The position numbers and the translations under genes were made by a program. A DNA stretch of 64,000 nt from NCBI RefSeq assembly GCF_900111765.1, contig NZ_FOIB01000003.1:806001-870000 (forward strand), read 5' to 3'. How positions within the stretch are numbered: the stretch's first letter is position 1; every line of letters begins with the position of its first letter. Source of the stretch: Myxococcus fulvus (GTDB taxonomy: Bacteria; Myxococcota; Myxococcia; Myxococcales; Myxococcaceae). A model generated the notes under the pieces. That model was not told where the DNA came from and searched no databases. It saw only the letters and a program-made list of their open reading frames with translations. Of the stretch, positions 53,167 to 62,272 are shown piece after piece.

Positions 53167-54239
53167 CCCGCGGGGCGTACCTCGACGGCCCCGCTCGCGT
53201 CCACCTGGACACGCACCGGCAGGAAGCGCTCCACGACGCGCGCATGCGTCGTCAGGTGGTCCGTCACTCGCGCCGCCGTGAAGCGCGTCGTCCCTGGCTC
53301 CGCCTTCCCCAGTCGCCCCGAGGCCAGCAGCGCCGCGGGCAGGAGGATCTGGTCCGCGAGGTACTCGTCCAGCGCGCCGCCCGTCTCCATGAAGTGCGCC
53401 AGGGCCTCGCCCGCTTCGCGCCCCACCTCTTCCGCGGGACGGCCCTTCTCTCCCAGCGCCGTGAAGCCCGCGATGGTGTGCTCGAACTGCGCGAGCACGA
53501 AGGTCACCGTGCCCGTCGAACGCGTCACGGGCAGTGGCCGGTTCTCCGCCTCCGCGACGATGCCTCGCTCGCGCAGGGTCGCCACCGTGGCTCGCGACTG
53601 TCGCTCCGCGATGCTGAAGGGCAAGCCGCCCACGAAGGACGAGACGTGTACCTCGTGCAGCATCCCGCGCGCGGGCAGCTCCACCAGCAGCGGTGGTTGT
53701 CTGGGCGCGCCCACCTCCGCGACCAGCTCGCCCGCGCCCTCCGGGTAGAAGCCCGCCTGCGGCATGGTGAGGTGCACCGGCAACCCGTACGCCATGGCCA
53801 CCGGCTGCCAGACCGTGGCCACGTAGTGGAAGCTGGGGCTGTGTGGCAGGTGCGTCCCACCGCGCAACGTCAGTCGCCCGCCACCCGCGAGGGCGAGCGG
53901 ATAGACGAGACACTGGAACAGGAGCGGTGTGCTCCCGGCGGTGCCGACCTCGACCAGGTAGTCCCCGGCGCGCACGGAGCCGGGAGTGAAGGACAGCTCC
54001 GAGGCGCCCACGGAGGCGCCCTCGCTCGTTCCGCCCAGGACCTCCGCGCCGCGCACACACGCCAGATGCTGCGGACGCAGTCCGGGAGGATCCCTCCGCG
54101 AGCGCAGGTGGGTGATGTGGAATGGCCGGCCCGTGATGAGCGACAACGACAACGCCGAGCGGAGGATCTGCCCTCCTCCCTCGCCCTCACTCCCGTCGAG
54201 CCGCACCAGCCCGTTGTCGGGCCCCTCGGTGCCAGTCAC
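53163..54239 (-). CDS. rtcA: RNA 3'-terminal phosphate cyclase
   Basis: The product is 358 residues from a GTG at 54239, preceded by a strong GGGAGG. The N-terminal LDGSEGEGGGQILRSALSLS, the HLRSRRDPPGLRPQH segment and the C-terminal EYLADQILLP are diagnostic of RtcA. The catalytic histidine corresponds to the TDHLTTH region before RVVERFLPV. It converts RNA 3'-phosphate to a 2',3'-cyclic phosphate using ATP. The usual partners rtcB and rtcR are absent; an unknown 440-residue gene is coupled instead. Confidence 0.93.
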   Translation of the reverse strand: MTGTEGPDNGLVRLDGSEGEGGGQILRSALSLSLITGRPFHITHLRSRRDPPGLRPQHLACVRGAEVLGGTSEGASVGASELSFTPGSVRAGDYLVEVGTAGSTPLLFQCLVYPLALAGGGRLTLRGGTHLPHSPSFHYVATVWQPVAMAYGLPVHLTMPQAGFYPEGAGELVAEVGAPRQPPLLVELPARGMLHEVHVSSFVGGLPFSIAERQSRATVATLRERGIVAEAENRPLPVTRSTGTVTFVLAQFEHTIAGFTALGEKGRPAEEVGREAGEALAHFMETGGALDEYLADQILLPAALLASGRLGKAEPGTTRFTAARVTDHLTTHARVVERFLPVRVQVDASGAVEVRPAG

Positions 54240-54410
54240 TGTCCCACCCTCCCGTCCGTCGTCCCGCGATGCGGCGAAACCTAACAGGAACGGGAGGGGA
54301 TCTCCCGTCCGTCAACCCTCACGCCTCGTCGAGCGGGCGATGCCTGACACATGCGCCCTCGGGGCCAGCCACCCTGTGCGCTCAGGAGGAGCAGGCGGTC
54401 ATGCCGCGCC

Positions 54411-56354
54411 TCACCCGCCCTGCGCGTCCAGCGAGGGCAACACGCCCACCTTGAGCGAGCTCGGGTGCGAGGTGGAGTGGTACACGCGATGGAAGGCGCG
54501 CGTGAAGTCCGACTCCTTCGCCTCGAAGATGTTGGGCACGAAGGTCTGCGGGTTCCGGTCGATGAACGGGAACCAGCTCGACTGGACCTGGATCATCACC
54601 CGGTGCCCCCGCTGGAACGTGTGGAACACGTCGTTCATCGTGAAGCGCACCTTCGTCACCTCGCCCGGCTTGAAGGGCTTGGGCTCGCTGTAGCTGTCGC
54701 GGAAGCGGCCACGGAACGGCTCGCCGCGAATCAGCGTCTGCTGCGCACCCCGGTTCTCCAGGCCCTTCTCCGCGTCGGCGCGCGACCACCCGCGCATCGT
54801 GCCGGGGTTCACGTCCACCAGCTTCACCACCCAGTCCGCGTCCGAGCCCGTCGTGGAAACCCACAGCTCCGCCTCCAGCGGACCCGCCACCGTGAGGTCC
54901 TGCTCCAGCGGCTCCGTCTGGAACACCAGCACGTCCGGCCGCGTCGACGCGAAGCGCTGGTCCTCCGCCATGAAGCTGCTGCTCCAGCGCGTCAGGATCT
55001 CCTGCGTGTACGGCACGGGCTTCGCCGGGTCGCTGATGTACTCGGCGAAGGACTCCGCCGTGTTCGTCCCCGTGGGCGCCTTCATCGACAGCCCACCCTT
55101 GGGCTGGAAGAACAGCCGCGTCTCACGCAGCCCCTTCGGCGGCCACGCGTCGAACTGACGCCAGCGGTTGGCGCCCGTCTCGAACACCATCGCCTCCGGC
55201 ACCTCGGGCTTCGCGCCGCCCTTGAGGTGGTACGTGAAGAACCCCTGCGCCAGCGTCTGGAACGCCTCCGCCGTGTTGAAGCCGAACTCCGTGTCCGCCA
55301 GCTTGTCGACCTCGCCCCGAGCCCAGCCCCCGTGCGGCCACGGCCCGATGAGCAGCGTGTTCTGCGTCCCCGGGTTCTGCTTCTCGATGGCCGCGTACGT
55401 CCGCAGCGGGCCGTACAGGTCCTCCGTGTCGTACCACCCGCCCACCGTCAGCACCGCCGCCTTGATGTTCTTCAGGTGTGGCAAGAGGTTCCGCGCCTGC
55501 CAGAAGGCGTCGTAGTTGGGGTGCGCGACGACGTCCTTCCAGAACGCGACGTCCCCCTTCATGTGCTTCGTGTCCGCGTTGCTCAGCGGCCCCAGGTCCA
55601 GGAAGAACTGGTACCCGTCCGGCGTGCCGAACTGGAAGCGGTTCCAGTCCTCGTTGTCCGTCGGCGCGGGCCTCGGCTTGCCGAAGGTGGCGAAGAAGTT
55701 GAACGCCAGCGTCAGGTTGAAGGCGCCATGCCGATGCATGTCGTCCCAGAACCAGTCCGCGATGGGCGCCTGCGGCGACACGGCCTTGAGCGCCGGGTGC
55801 GAGTCGATGGCGCCCGCCGACGTGTAGAAGCCCGGATAGGAGATGCCCCACTGCCCCACCTTGCCGTTGTTGTTCGGCAGGCGCTTCACCATCCAGTCGA
55901 TGGTGTCGTACGTGTCCGTGCTCTCGTCGATGTCCTTGGGCCCGCGCTTGTTCGGATTGTGCGGACGCACGTTGACGAACTCGCCCTCCGACATGTTCCG
56001 GCCGCGCACGTCCTGGAAGACGAAGATGTAGCCGTCCTTCTCGAACTCCTCACCCGGACCCAGGGCGCCGCGGTACCGGTCCAGCCCGTAGGGCGCGACG
56101 CTGTAGGGCGTGCGGACCAACAGGATGGGGTACTTCTTCGCCGGCGACGCATCCACCGGCGCGTAGACGGACGTGAAGAGCTTCACCCCGTCCCGCATGG
56201 GGATGCGGTACTCGAACTTGGTGTAGCCCTTGCGGATGCGCTCGGCGCGCTCCGGAGGTGGACCCTCGGGCGGTTTCGAGCGCTGGGCCAGCGCGGGACT
56301 CGCGAGGACACACAGCAACACTGCCACGAGGCGACGGGACGACACGGGGGACAT
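54411..56354 (-). CDS. CocE/NonD family hydrolase
   Basis: The product is 647 residues with a signal peptide ending SPALAQ; AGGAG lies six bases before the ATG. Catalytic triad: Ser in GQWGISYPGF, Asp in VGGWYDTED and His in GPWPHGGW, followed by the C-terminal jelly-roll domain (PLEAELWVSTTGSDADWVVKLVDV). Members are X-Pro dipeptidyl-peptidase, cocaine-esterase or cephalosporin-acylase-like enzymes. The secreted location suggests action on peptides or esters in the periplasm or outside. Substrate is unknown. Confidence 0.93.
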   Translation of the reverse strand: MSPVSSRRLVAVLLCVLASPALAQRSKPPEGPPPERAERIRKGYTKFEYRIPMRDGVKLFTSVYAPVDASPAKKYPILLVRTPYSVAPYGLDRYRGALGPGEEFEKDGYIFVFQDVRGRNMSEGEFVNVRPHNPNKRGPKDIDESTDTYDTIDWMVKRLPNNNGKVGQWGISYPGFYTSAGAIDSHPALKAVSPQAPIADWFWDDMHRHGAFNLTLAFNFFATFGKPRPAPTDNEDWNRFQFGTPDGYQFFLDLGPLSNADTKHMKGDVAFWKDVVAHPNYDAFWQARNLLPHLKNIKAAVLTVGGWYDTEDLYGPLRTYAAIEKQNPGTQNTLLIGPWPHGGWARGEVDKLADTEFGFNTAEAFQTLAQGFFTYHLKGGAKPEVPEAMVFETGANRWRQFDAWPPKGLRETRLFFQPKGGLSMKAPTGTNTAESFAEYISDPAKPVPYTQEILTRWSSSFMAEDQRFASTRPDVLVFQTEPLEQDLTVAGPLEAELWVSTTGSDADWVVKLVDVNPGTMRGWSRADAEKGLENRGAQQTLIRGEPFRGRFRDSYSEPKPFKPGEVTKVRFTMNDVFHTFQRGHRVMIQVQSSWFPFIDRNPQTFVPNIFEAKESDFTRAFHRVYHSTSHPSSLKVGVLPSLDAQGG

Positions 56355-56443
56355 GCACGCTCCTGGAAGAGACGCGACATCGTGGGGGACGCAAGCCGGC
56401 CCCGAACTCCCCGGAACGACGTTTGTTCCCGAGCAGCCCGGGT

Positions 56444-57865
56444 TCAGCCCTTCCCCTCTCCGCCCTCCTCGGGGGCGCTGTCCAGCCCGTATTTGCGCAG
56501 CTTGTCGTGGAGCGTGGCCCGGCCGATGCCCAGACGCCGCGCCGCGCCACTGCGATTGCCACCCTCGATGCGCAGCGCGTCCAGGATGAGCCCTCGCTCG
56601 TAGGCCTCCACCCGCTCCTTGAGCCCCAGGCCGTCCTCACCCCGAGGTGGCACCTCGGCCAGGGCCGTCGTCGCGGGCGCACCGGTGGCGACGGGGGTCG
56701 GCAGGAGGGCCAGGTCCAGCTCCCCGTCACTGGACAGCGCCACCAGGCTCTCCAGCGTGTTCTCCAGCTCGCGCACGTTGCCGGGCCACGGCAGCGCGGA
56801 GAGCTTCTCGAAGAACCCCTCTGGAAGCGTCAGGCGTCCCGTGTGGAAGCGGCCGATGAAGCGGTCCAGGAACATGCGCGACAACACGGGGATGTCCTCG
56901 GGGCGCTCCCTCAGCGGTGGCACGCGGAGCTGCACCACGTTGAGCCGATAGTAGAGGTCCTCGCGGAACTGTCCCTCCGCCGCGCGCTTGCGGAGGTCGC
57001 GGTGCGTCGCCGCCAGGATTCGCACGTCCACCTTCACGGGCCGGTCCTCTCCCACGGGGCGGACCTCGCCCTCCTGGAGCACCCGCAGCAGCTTGGCCTG
57101 GAGCGGAGGGGCCAGCTCGCCGACCTCGTCCAGGAGCAGCGTGCCTCCGTCCGCCTCGCGGAACAGGCCCTGGCGTGACTTGACGGCCCCGGTGAAGGCG
57201 CCCTTCGAGTGGCCAAACAGCTCCGCCTCCGCGAGCTCCTCGGTGAGCGCCGCGCAGTTGAAGCGCAGGTAAGGACGGTTCGCGCGCGGCGACGCACGCA
57301 CCAGCGCCTCCGCCACCCGCTCCTTGCCTGTGCCGCTCTCACCCGTGATGAGCACCGTCACGTCTCGCGAGCCCGCGCGCTGGACCAACTGTGCCAGCCG
57401 CCCCATGGACTCCGAGGAGAAGACCAGCGAGCGCGACAGGTTGAGCTCTCCCGTCAGTCGCTCGTTCTCGTCCCGCAGCCGCACGGACTCGAGCGCGCGC
57501 GTGACGACGGCGAGCAGCTCGTCCACATCGAAGGGCTTGCGGAAGTAGTCGTAGGCGCCGGCCTTCACCGCCTCCACCGCGAAGCGCTCCGAGCCATGCG
57601 CGGTGATGACGATGATGCGCGGAGCCCTCGGTGTCGCGCTCACGCGGCGCACCAGCTCCAGGCCGTCCATCCGGGGCATCCGCAGGTCCGTGATGACCAG
57701 CTCGAAGGGCCGCGCCGCGAGCTTCTCCAGCGCGGCCGCGCCGTCCTCGGCCTGCTCCACCTCCACGCCCCGCAGGCTCCGGAGCATCTCCTTGAGCGTG
57801 AAGCGCACGCCCGCGTCGTCATCCACCACGAGCACGCGAGTCGTCTCGTTCGCCTCAGCCCGCAC
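56444..57865 (-). CDS. NtrC-type sigma-54-dependent response regulator
   Basis: The product is 473 residues from GTG 57865: receiver domain with phospho-acceptor Asp in LVITDLRMPRMDG, AAA+ domain with Walker A GESGTGKE, intact GAFTGA sigma-54 contact loop and Walker B GGTLLLDEVGEL, then a Fis-type HTH (NRSGAARRLGIGRATLHDKL). It activates RpoN promoters when phosphorylated. It overlaps its sensor kinase gene by 11 bases, a clear cognate pair. Targets are not identifiable here. Confidence 0.96.
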   Translation of the reverse strand: MRAEANETTRVLVVDDDAGVRFTLKEMLRSLRGVEVEQAEDGAAALEKLAARPFELVITDLRMPRMDGLELVRRVSATPRAPRIIVITAHGSERFAVEAVKAGAYDYFRKPFDVDELLAVVTRALESVRLRDENERLTGELNLSRSLVFSSESMGRLAQLVQRAGSRDVTVLITGESGTGKERVAEALVRASPRANRPYLRFNCAALTEELAEAELFGHSKGAFTGAVKSRQGLFREADGGTLLLDEVGELAPPLQAKLLRVLQEGEVRPVGEDRPVKVDVRILAATHRDLRKRAAEGQFREDLYYRLNVVQLRVPPLRERPEDIPVLSRMFLDRFIGRFHTGRLTLPEGFFEKLSALPWPGNVRELENTLESLVALSSDGELDLALLPTPVATGAPATTALAEVPPRGEDGLGLKERVEAYERGLILDALRIEGGNRSGAARRLGIGRATLHDKLRKYGLDSAPEEGGEGKG

Positions 57866-59210
57866 GCGCCACCTCCCGCTCTCGCACGCCGTCGAGCGTG
57901 CCCGCGGGCAGCTCCCGAGGCAACATCAGCTCCGCCACACAGCCCCCCGACGCCTCGTTGCGCAAGCTCACGTCTCCCCCATGTTGCCGCGCCAGCGCGC
58001 GCGCCACCGTCAGCCCGAGCCCCGAGCCTCGAGCCTTCGTGGTGACCCCCGCATCGAAGACGCGGTCGACGAGCTCCGGAGACAACCCCGCCCCTGAGTC
58101 GCGGACGATGACGCGCACGTCGCCCGCGCTCCCCGACTCCACATCCATGGACACCTGGCCTCCCGGAGGACTGGCCTCGATGGCGTTGTGGAGCAGGTTC
58201 ATCACCACCTGCTTCACCTTGCGAGCGTCACACACCGCGAGCACCGGCCCTTCCCCGCCGCGCGACAGTCGGACCTGGTGCTCGGTGGCCAGGCCCTCGT
58301 GGAGGACGAGCGCCTCGTCACACAGCGACGCCAGGTCCACCTGGTTGACCGAGAGCGGGACGAGCGGGCGCGAGAAGTTGAGGAACTCCTCCAGGATGCC
58401 CTGCATCCGCGTCACCTCGCCCGCGAGCACCTCCAGTCGCTCGCGAGGCTGCGCGCGTCCGTCCTCGCGGAGCATGAGCTGCGTCAGCCCCTTCACCGTG
58501 GCCAGGGGGTTCTTCAGCTCGTGGGCAATCTCCCCCGACAGCGCCTCCAGCGTCCTCGCGTGCGTGCGGTGCGTGGCGAAGAGCTCGTCACGCTGGAGGA
58601 AGGACTCGGTCAACATGTCCTCGAAGGTGCCACGGATGGCGGCGCCCACGATGTTGGCCGCGACCACCAGGAACAGCATCCCCGCGGCGATGGCGATCAA
58701 CATCGCCTTGGGAGGCTCGCCCAGGAAGGACAGGTGCAGCGGCGGTGTCCACTCGAACAGGTGGGCCGCCGACAGGAGCGACACCAGGACCAGCTCCGCC
58801 GCCATCAAGGCCCACCGCTGACGCTGGGGCAGCACGGCGGCGCCCACGAAGGCCAGCGGCAACACCAGGGGCAACAGCGGACTGGCCAGTCCTCCGGTGC
58901 CCCAGGTCAGGCTCTGCTCCAGGAAGATGCCCACCGCGAGGTTGCCGGAGATGCTCCGGGTGGTGAGCCCTTCGCGCTCGTAGCGGCGCAGCTCGTAGAA
59001 GAAGAACGACAGCGCAACCACCACCTGCCCCACCAACCAGTAGCGCCGCCAGGGCGCGCCATCCGCGAGCGCCGCGGTGGACACGGCGAGCATCAGCACC
59101 GCGCCGCCGTACGCCCTCAGGCGCACCATGCGCCCGAAGATGTGGGCGATGTGCTTGAGCTGGATGGCCTGGAAGCTGCGTCGACTTCGCGGTTCCATGT
59201 GCGCCTTCAT
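57855..59210 (-). CDS. Membrane sensor histidine kinase
   Basis: The product is 451 residues with five to six N-terminal transmembrane helices and no large periplasmic sensor, then dimerisation H-box SGEIAHELKNPLATVKG, N-box MNLLHNAIEASPPGG, and G boxes DSGAGLSPE and GSGLGLTVA. A second ATG four codons in (59198) has the better AAGG ribosome-binding site and may be the real start. The membrane-embedded input suggests sensing of membrane state or a hydrophobic ligand. It is paired with the NtrC-type regulator. Confidence 0.94.
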   Translation of the reverse strand: MKAHMEPRSRRSFQAIQLKHIAHIFGRMVRLRAYGGAVLMLAVSTAALADGAPWRRYWLVGQVVVALSFFFYELRRYEREGLTTRSISGNLAVGIFLEQSLTWGTGGLASPLLPLVLPLAFVGAAVLPQRQRWALMAAELVLVSLLSAAHLFEWTPPLHLSFLGEPPKAMLIAIAAGMLFLVVAANIVGAAIRGTFEDMLTESFLQRDELFATHRTHARTLEALSGEIAHELKNPLATVKGLTQLMLREDGRAQPRERLEVLAGEVTRMQGILEEFLNFSRPLVPLSVNQVDLASLCDEALVLHEGLATEHQVRLSRGGEGPVLAVCDARKVKQVVMNLLHNAIEASPPGGQVSMDVESGSAGDVRVIVRDSGAGLSPELVDRVFDAGVTTKARGSGLGLTVARALARQHGGDVSLRNEASGGCVAELMLPRELPAGTLDGVREREVARAG

Positions 59211-59232
59211 CCCGGAGGGACTCTCGGGAGCC

Positions 59233-59910
59233 TCAGCGCGCGCCCCGGGCCGCGAGCGCGTTGATGTCGTCGTTCTCCAACACCTGCTTGGGCGCGCCGG
59301 ACCGGGCCACCTCCAGCATGGCGAGCCCCACGGCCTCGGTGGTCGTCACGAACCGGGGCGCGAGCCGCTTGAACACCGGATAGAGCGGACCGAGCACCGC
59401 GTAGAGCGAGCGATAGAGCCGCGTCCTCGACACGATGCCGTGCAGGGGCTGGATGAAGCCGGGGCGGAACATGTACGCCGCGCGGAACGGCAGGCGCAGG
59501 AGGGCATTCTCGGTGCGGCCCTTCACGCGCGCCCACATGGCGCGGCCCTGCTCCGTGCCGTCCGTGCCCGCGCCGGAGACGTAGATGAAGGTCATCGTCG
59601 GATTCAGACGCGAGAGCACCCGCGCCGCCGCCAGCGTCACGTCGTACGTCACCCTCGAGTACGCCTGCTCCCCCATCCCCGCGGAGGACACCCCCAGGCA
59701 GAAGAAGCACGCGTCATGGCCCTGGAGCGAGGCCTCGAGGGCGCCGTAGTCCATGAAGTCCTGGTGGATGACCTCGCGGAGCTTCTCGTGTCGCCGGCCC
59801 GTCGGGGCGCGCACCACGACGAGCACCTGCTCCACATCCGGCGCGAGCAGGCACTCCCGCAGGACGCCCTGCCCCACCATGCCCGTCGCACCGAAGAGCA
59901 CCACCTTCAT
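59233..59910 (-). CDS. NAD(P)-binding protein of the SDR/NmrA-like type
   Basis: The product is 225 residues starting MKVVLFGATGMVGQGVLREC, a Rossmann GATGxxG site, with DVTLAAARVL and YVSGAGTDGTEQG later. The canonical YxxxK of active SDR enzymes is not obvious, so it may be a redox sensor or an atypical oxidoreductase (NAD(P)H-binding, HTATIP2-like). It overlaps the MBL hydrolase stop by ATGA and sits 22 bases before the histidine kinase gene. Confidence 0.87.
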   Translation of the reverse strand: MKVVLFGATGMVGQGVLRECLLAPDVEQVLVVVRAPTGRRHEKLREVIHQDFMDYGALEASLQGHDACFFCLGVSSAGMGEQAYSRVTYDVTLAAARVLSRLNPTMTFIYVSGAGTDGTEQGRAMWARVKGRTENALLRLPFRAAYMFRPGFIQPLHGIVSRTRLYRSLYAVLGPLYPVFKRLAPRFVTTTEAVGLAMLEVARSGAPKQVLENDDINALAARGAR

Positions 59911-61115
59911 GGCTTGCCTCCCGGCGACGACACGGTGATCGGCCCATCCATGCCCGTCGACAGCACCGGGTGCTGCGCCGCCGTCTCCCACGTCAGCGTG
60001 GGCCACCACTGCTCGCGGACGGGCTCCGCGCCCGGCTCCACGCTCTGCCCCGGCCTGGGCAGCAGCAATGTCACGGAGGCGCTGGTGGCCGCCGCGCGCA
60101 CCCGCTCGGCGGGCTCCGTCCAACCGTGGTAGGCGAGCCCGAAGAGGGCCCAGTGGATGGGCAGCATCACCTGACCTCGTAGCATCTGGTGTGCCAGCAC
60201 CGCCTGCTCCGGACCGATGTGCCAGTCCGGCCACGCCCGGTGATACTGCCCCGTCTCGATCATCGTCACGTCGAAGGGCCCCAGCTTCTCGCCGATGTCC
60301 TTCATCGCCGGGAACAGGCCCGTGTCGCCGGAGAACCAGGCGCGGCGCGTGGGGCCCAGGAAGGCGTAGCTGGCCCAGAGCTTGGCGTCGTTGTCGAACA
60401 GGTACCGGCCGGACGCATGGCGCGCCGGCGTGGCGACGATGTCCACCTCCCCCACCTTCGTGCGCTCCCACCAGTCGAGTTCCACGATGCGGTCCACCGG
60501 GACGCCCCAGTACTCCAGGTGCGCACCCACGCCGAGCGGGACGATGAAGACCGCCTTCGTCTGCTCCTTCAGCGCCACCATCGTGGGCTGGTCCAGGTGG
60601 TCATAGTGGTCGTGGGAGACGACGACCGCGTCGATGGGCGGCAGGTCCTTCATCGCGATGGGCGGCTGGAACCAGCGCTTCGGGCCCGCCCAGGTGAAGG
60701 GCGACACGCGCTCGCTCCACACCGGGTCCGTCAGGATGCGCAGGCCATCCAGCTCCACCAGCTGCGACGAGTGCCCCATCCACGTCACCCGCAGGCCCGA
60801 CGCGGGCGGCGTCTGGAAGCGCTTCGGGTCGATGGGCTCCACGTCGAGCGGGCCCTCGGGGCTCGCATGGGGGCTGGTGTCGAGCACGCCCCCGAACATC
60901 TCCCCATAGTGGTTCACCAGGGGCTGCGGGTTCACGAAGCGCCCGTCCTTCCACTGGGGCGAGCGCTCCATGCGCGCCCTGCGCTCCCCCGTCGCGCGCT
61001 TGCCGAAGGCCGTATAGCCATCCACGACCATGAAGAGCGTGCCCAGCACCAGCGCCGCGCCCAGTCCCATCGCCCCGCGCCGCAGCACGCGTCGGGCCGT
61101 TCCTCGAGTCTTCAT
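59907..61115 (-). CDS. MBL-fold hydrolase, NAPE-PLD/UlaG-like, membrane-anchored
   Basis: The product is 402 residues from ATG 61115, overlapping the TetR stop (ATGA); an ATG eight codons further up is less likely. An N-terminal hydrophobic segment (LGAALVLGTLFMVVDGYTAFG) anchors or exports it. Metal ligands: SHDHYDHLD, the ATPARHASGR His, FSGDTGLF Asp and LPIHWALF His. This layout, with VTWMGHSSQLVELDG, matches the N-acyl-phosphatidylethanolamine phospholipase D-like group. The true substrate is unknown. It is middle gene of a TetR, MBL, NAD-binding operon. Confidence 0.9.
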   Translation of the reverse strand: MKTRGTARRVLRRGAMGLGAALVLGTLFMVVDGYTAFGKRATGERRARMERSPQWKDGRFVNPQPLVNHYGEMFGGVLDTSPHASPEGPLDVEPIDPKRFQTPPASGLRVTWMGHSSQLVELDGLRILTDPVWSERVSPFTWAGPKRWFQPPIAMKDLPPIDAVVVSHDHYDHLDQPTMVALKEQTKAVFIVPLGVGAHLEYWGVPVDRIVELDWWERTKVGEVDIVATPARHASGRYLFDNDAKLWASYAFLGPTRRAWFSGDTGLFPAMKDIGEKLGPFDVTMIETGQYHRAWPDWHIGPEQAVLAHQMLRGQVMLPIHWALFGLAYHGWTEPAERVRAAATSASVTLLLPRPGQSVEPGAEPVREQWWPTLTWETAAQHPVLSTGMDGPITVSSPGGKP

Positions 61116-61717
61116 CGTGCTGCTCCCAAGGGCATGCACAGCGCGCGCACCGCGATGGTCAACCCATCGACGAAGGCGTCGCGTGTGTCACCGCTGTGTT
61201 TGAGTCCTCGCGCCGTGGCGTTCAGCGTGTCCACGAGCTGCCGGGCGGATAGTCCCGCCGGCTTGTAGGCGGCCACGAGCCCCGAGGCCCGCACCACCTT
61301 CGTCACCGCTTCCACGAACAGGGCCTCGTGCTGGACGACGACCTCGCGCGCGGCGGTGCCGTTCACCACCTCGTTCAGGTCCGACGCCCCCGCGCCCACG
61401 CTGCCCACGAAGTGTCCCATCCACGCGTCGAACCCGCGCACCAGCCGGGCCTCGACGGAAAGGGACTCATCCGAGAGGCCCTCGCGGGCCCGCTGCAGCG
61501 AGCCCTCCATCGCGTGCCGCAAGGTGGCCTGGAACAGCTCCTCCTTCGTCGCGAAGTGGAGGTACAGCCCCTGGCGCGAGATGTCGGCGGCCCGGGCCAC
61601 CTCGTCCATGGACGTCTTGCGGAAGCCGTAGCGCAGGAAGACGCCGAGCGCCGCGTCCAGCAAGCGGTGCCTCCGTGCGTCCTCCGCCGCGGGCCTGGCG
61701 GGAGTCTTCGTGTCCAT
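61112..61717 (-). CDS. TetR family transcriptional regulator, probably autoregulated
   Basis: The product is 201 residues from ATG 61717. The HTH is clear (YGFRKTSMDEVARAADISRQGLYLHFATKEELFQATL). The C-terminal domain is helical and fits AcrR-like regulators. No Shine-Dalgarno sequence is present; an inverted repeat ends 2 bases before the ATG, so a leaderless message is likely. It heads the MBL/NAD-binding operon and is divergent from the HlyD/ABC operon, so it may control both. Confidence 0.92.
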   Translation of the reverse strand: MDTKTPARPAAEDARRHRLLDAALGVFLRYGFRKTSMDEVARAADISRQGLYLHFATKEELFQATLRHAMEGSLQRAREGLSDESLSVEARLVRGFDAWMGHFVGSVGAGASDLNEVVNGTAAREVVVQHEALFVEAVTKVVRASGLVAAYKPAGLSARQLVDTLNATARGLKHSGDTRDAFVDGLTIAVRALCMPLGAAR

Positions 61718-61718
61718 C

Positions 61719-61753
61719 TTGTCAGAATTGACAAAGTGGACCCAGGTTGTCAA
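61719..61753 (-). promoter_or_regulatory. Promoter/operator region of the TetR gene
   Basis: TTGTCA (61719-61724) and TGACAA (61729-61734) form an inverted repeat with a 4-base centre, and a third copy TTGTCAA occurs at 61747-61753. On the minus strand the distal copy reads TTGACA, an ideal -35. The proximal repeat covers the expected -10 (TCAATT-like) and abuts the start codon. This is a typical autorepression layout for TetR proteins. Confidence 0.6.
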
Positions 61754-61781
61754 CTCGACCTGCCGGGCCCGCGGGTGGGGG

Positions 61782-61970
61782 TCAGCGGAGGCTGGAGCGG
61801 CCGCCGTCGATGGCGCGCAGCGCGGCCTTGGCGGGGCGACGGGCCGGGGCCTTGGGCTTGCTCGCCGCCTTCTTCTTGGGGGGCGCGGCGGCCTTGGGCT
61901 TCTGGGCCGGCAGGCGCTTGCGTGGGTGTGGGAGTGGCAGGCTGAAGAACAGGTACATGTCGAGCAGCAT
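61782..61970 (-). CDS. Possible small Lys/Ala/Pro-rich basic protein
   Basis: The product would be 62 residues from ATG 61970, with AAGAGG eight to ten bases upstream. It has a short hydrophobic start (MLLDMYLFFSLPLPHP) and a strongly basic KPKAAAPPKKKAASKPKAPARRP tail reminiscent of histone H1-like or DNA-compacting tails. No conserved family is evident. The composition is protein-like, but the gene is short and lacks comparative support. Confidence 0.35.
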   Translation of the reverse strand: MLLDMYLFFSLPLPHPRKRLPAQKPKAAAPPKKKAASKPKAPARRPAKAALRAIDGGRSSLR

Positions 61971-62272
61971 GGGGCCTCTTCGCCTTCGGGACTTGCGCGT
62001 GGAGCGTGGCGCGCGGCCGTAGAGCAATGGCGGTGCCACGGCGAGCGCAAGGTGCCATGGCGGTGCGTCCCCGGGCGTGAAGAAGCATGAAGAAGGGATG
62101 TTGGACTGTCGTGGGGTGTCGGGCTTCCGGCGGGGTGCCGGATATCCGGCGGGGTGGCCGCGCGGGACTCCGACACCTGGCGGGCGGCCGTGGCGTGGAA
62201 GCCCTGGCATGCGGTTTGCCATCGAGGGCGGGCGTCACGCGGCGCGAGGCCGCGGCATCGAGGGGAGACTCC
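61971..62272. other. Intergenic region upstream of the efflux operon
   Basis: About 300 bases between the possible small basic protein and the HlyD gene. It holds two 12-base direct repeats (see 62126-62156), the palindrome CCGGATATCCGG at 62138-62149 between and partly overlapping them, and presumably the operon promoter. I could not assign -35/-10 elements. Confidence 0.45.
62126..62156. repeat. Direct repeat upstream of the HlyD/ABC operon
   Basis: TCCGGCGGGGTG occurs at 62126-62137 and again at 62145-62156, 19 bases apart, close to two helical turns. The spacing would place both on one DNA face. It lies about 117 bases upstream of the HlyD start and could be a regulator binding site, or merely GC-rich sequence. 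Confidence 0.4.

Noticed and set aside
51844..54060. 738-codon minus-strand frame covering part of rtcA
   Set aside because: The upstream part overlaps RtcA in another frame. The real gene begins at ATG 53166 in the ATGA overlap.
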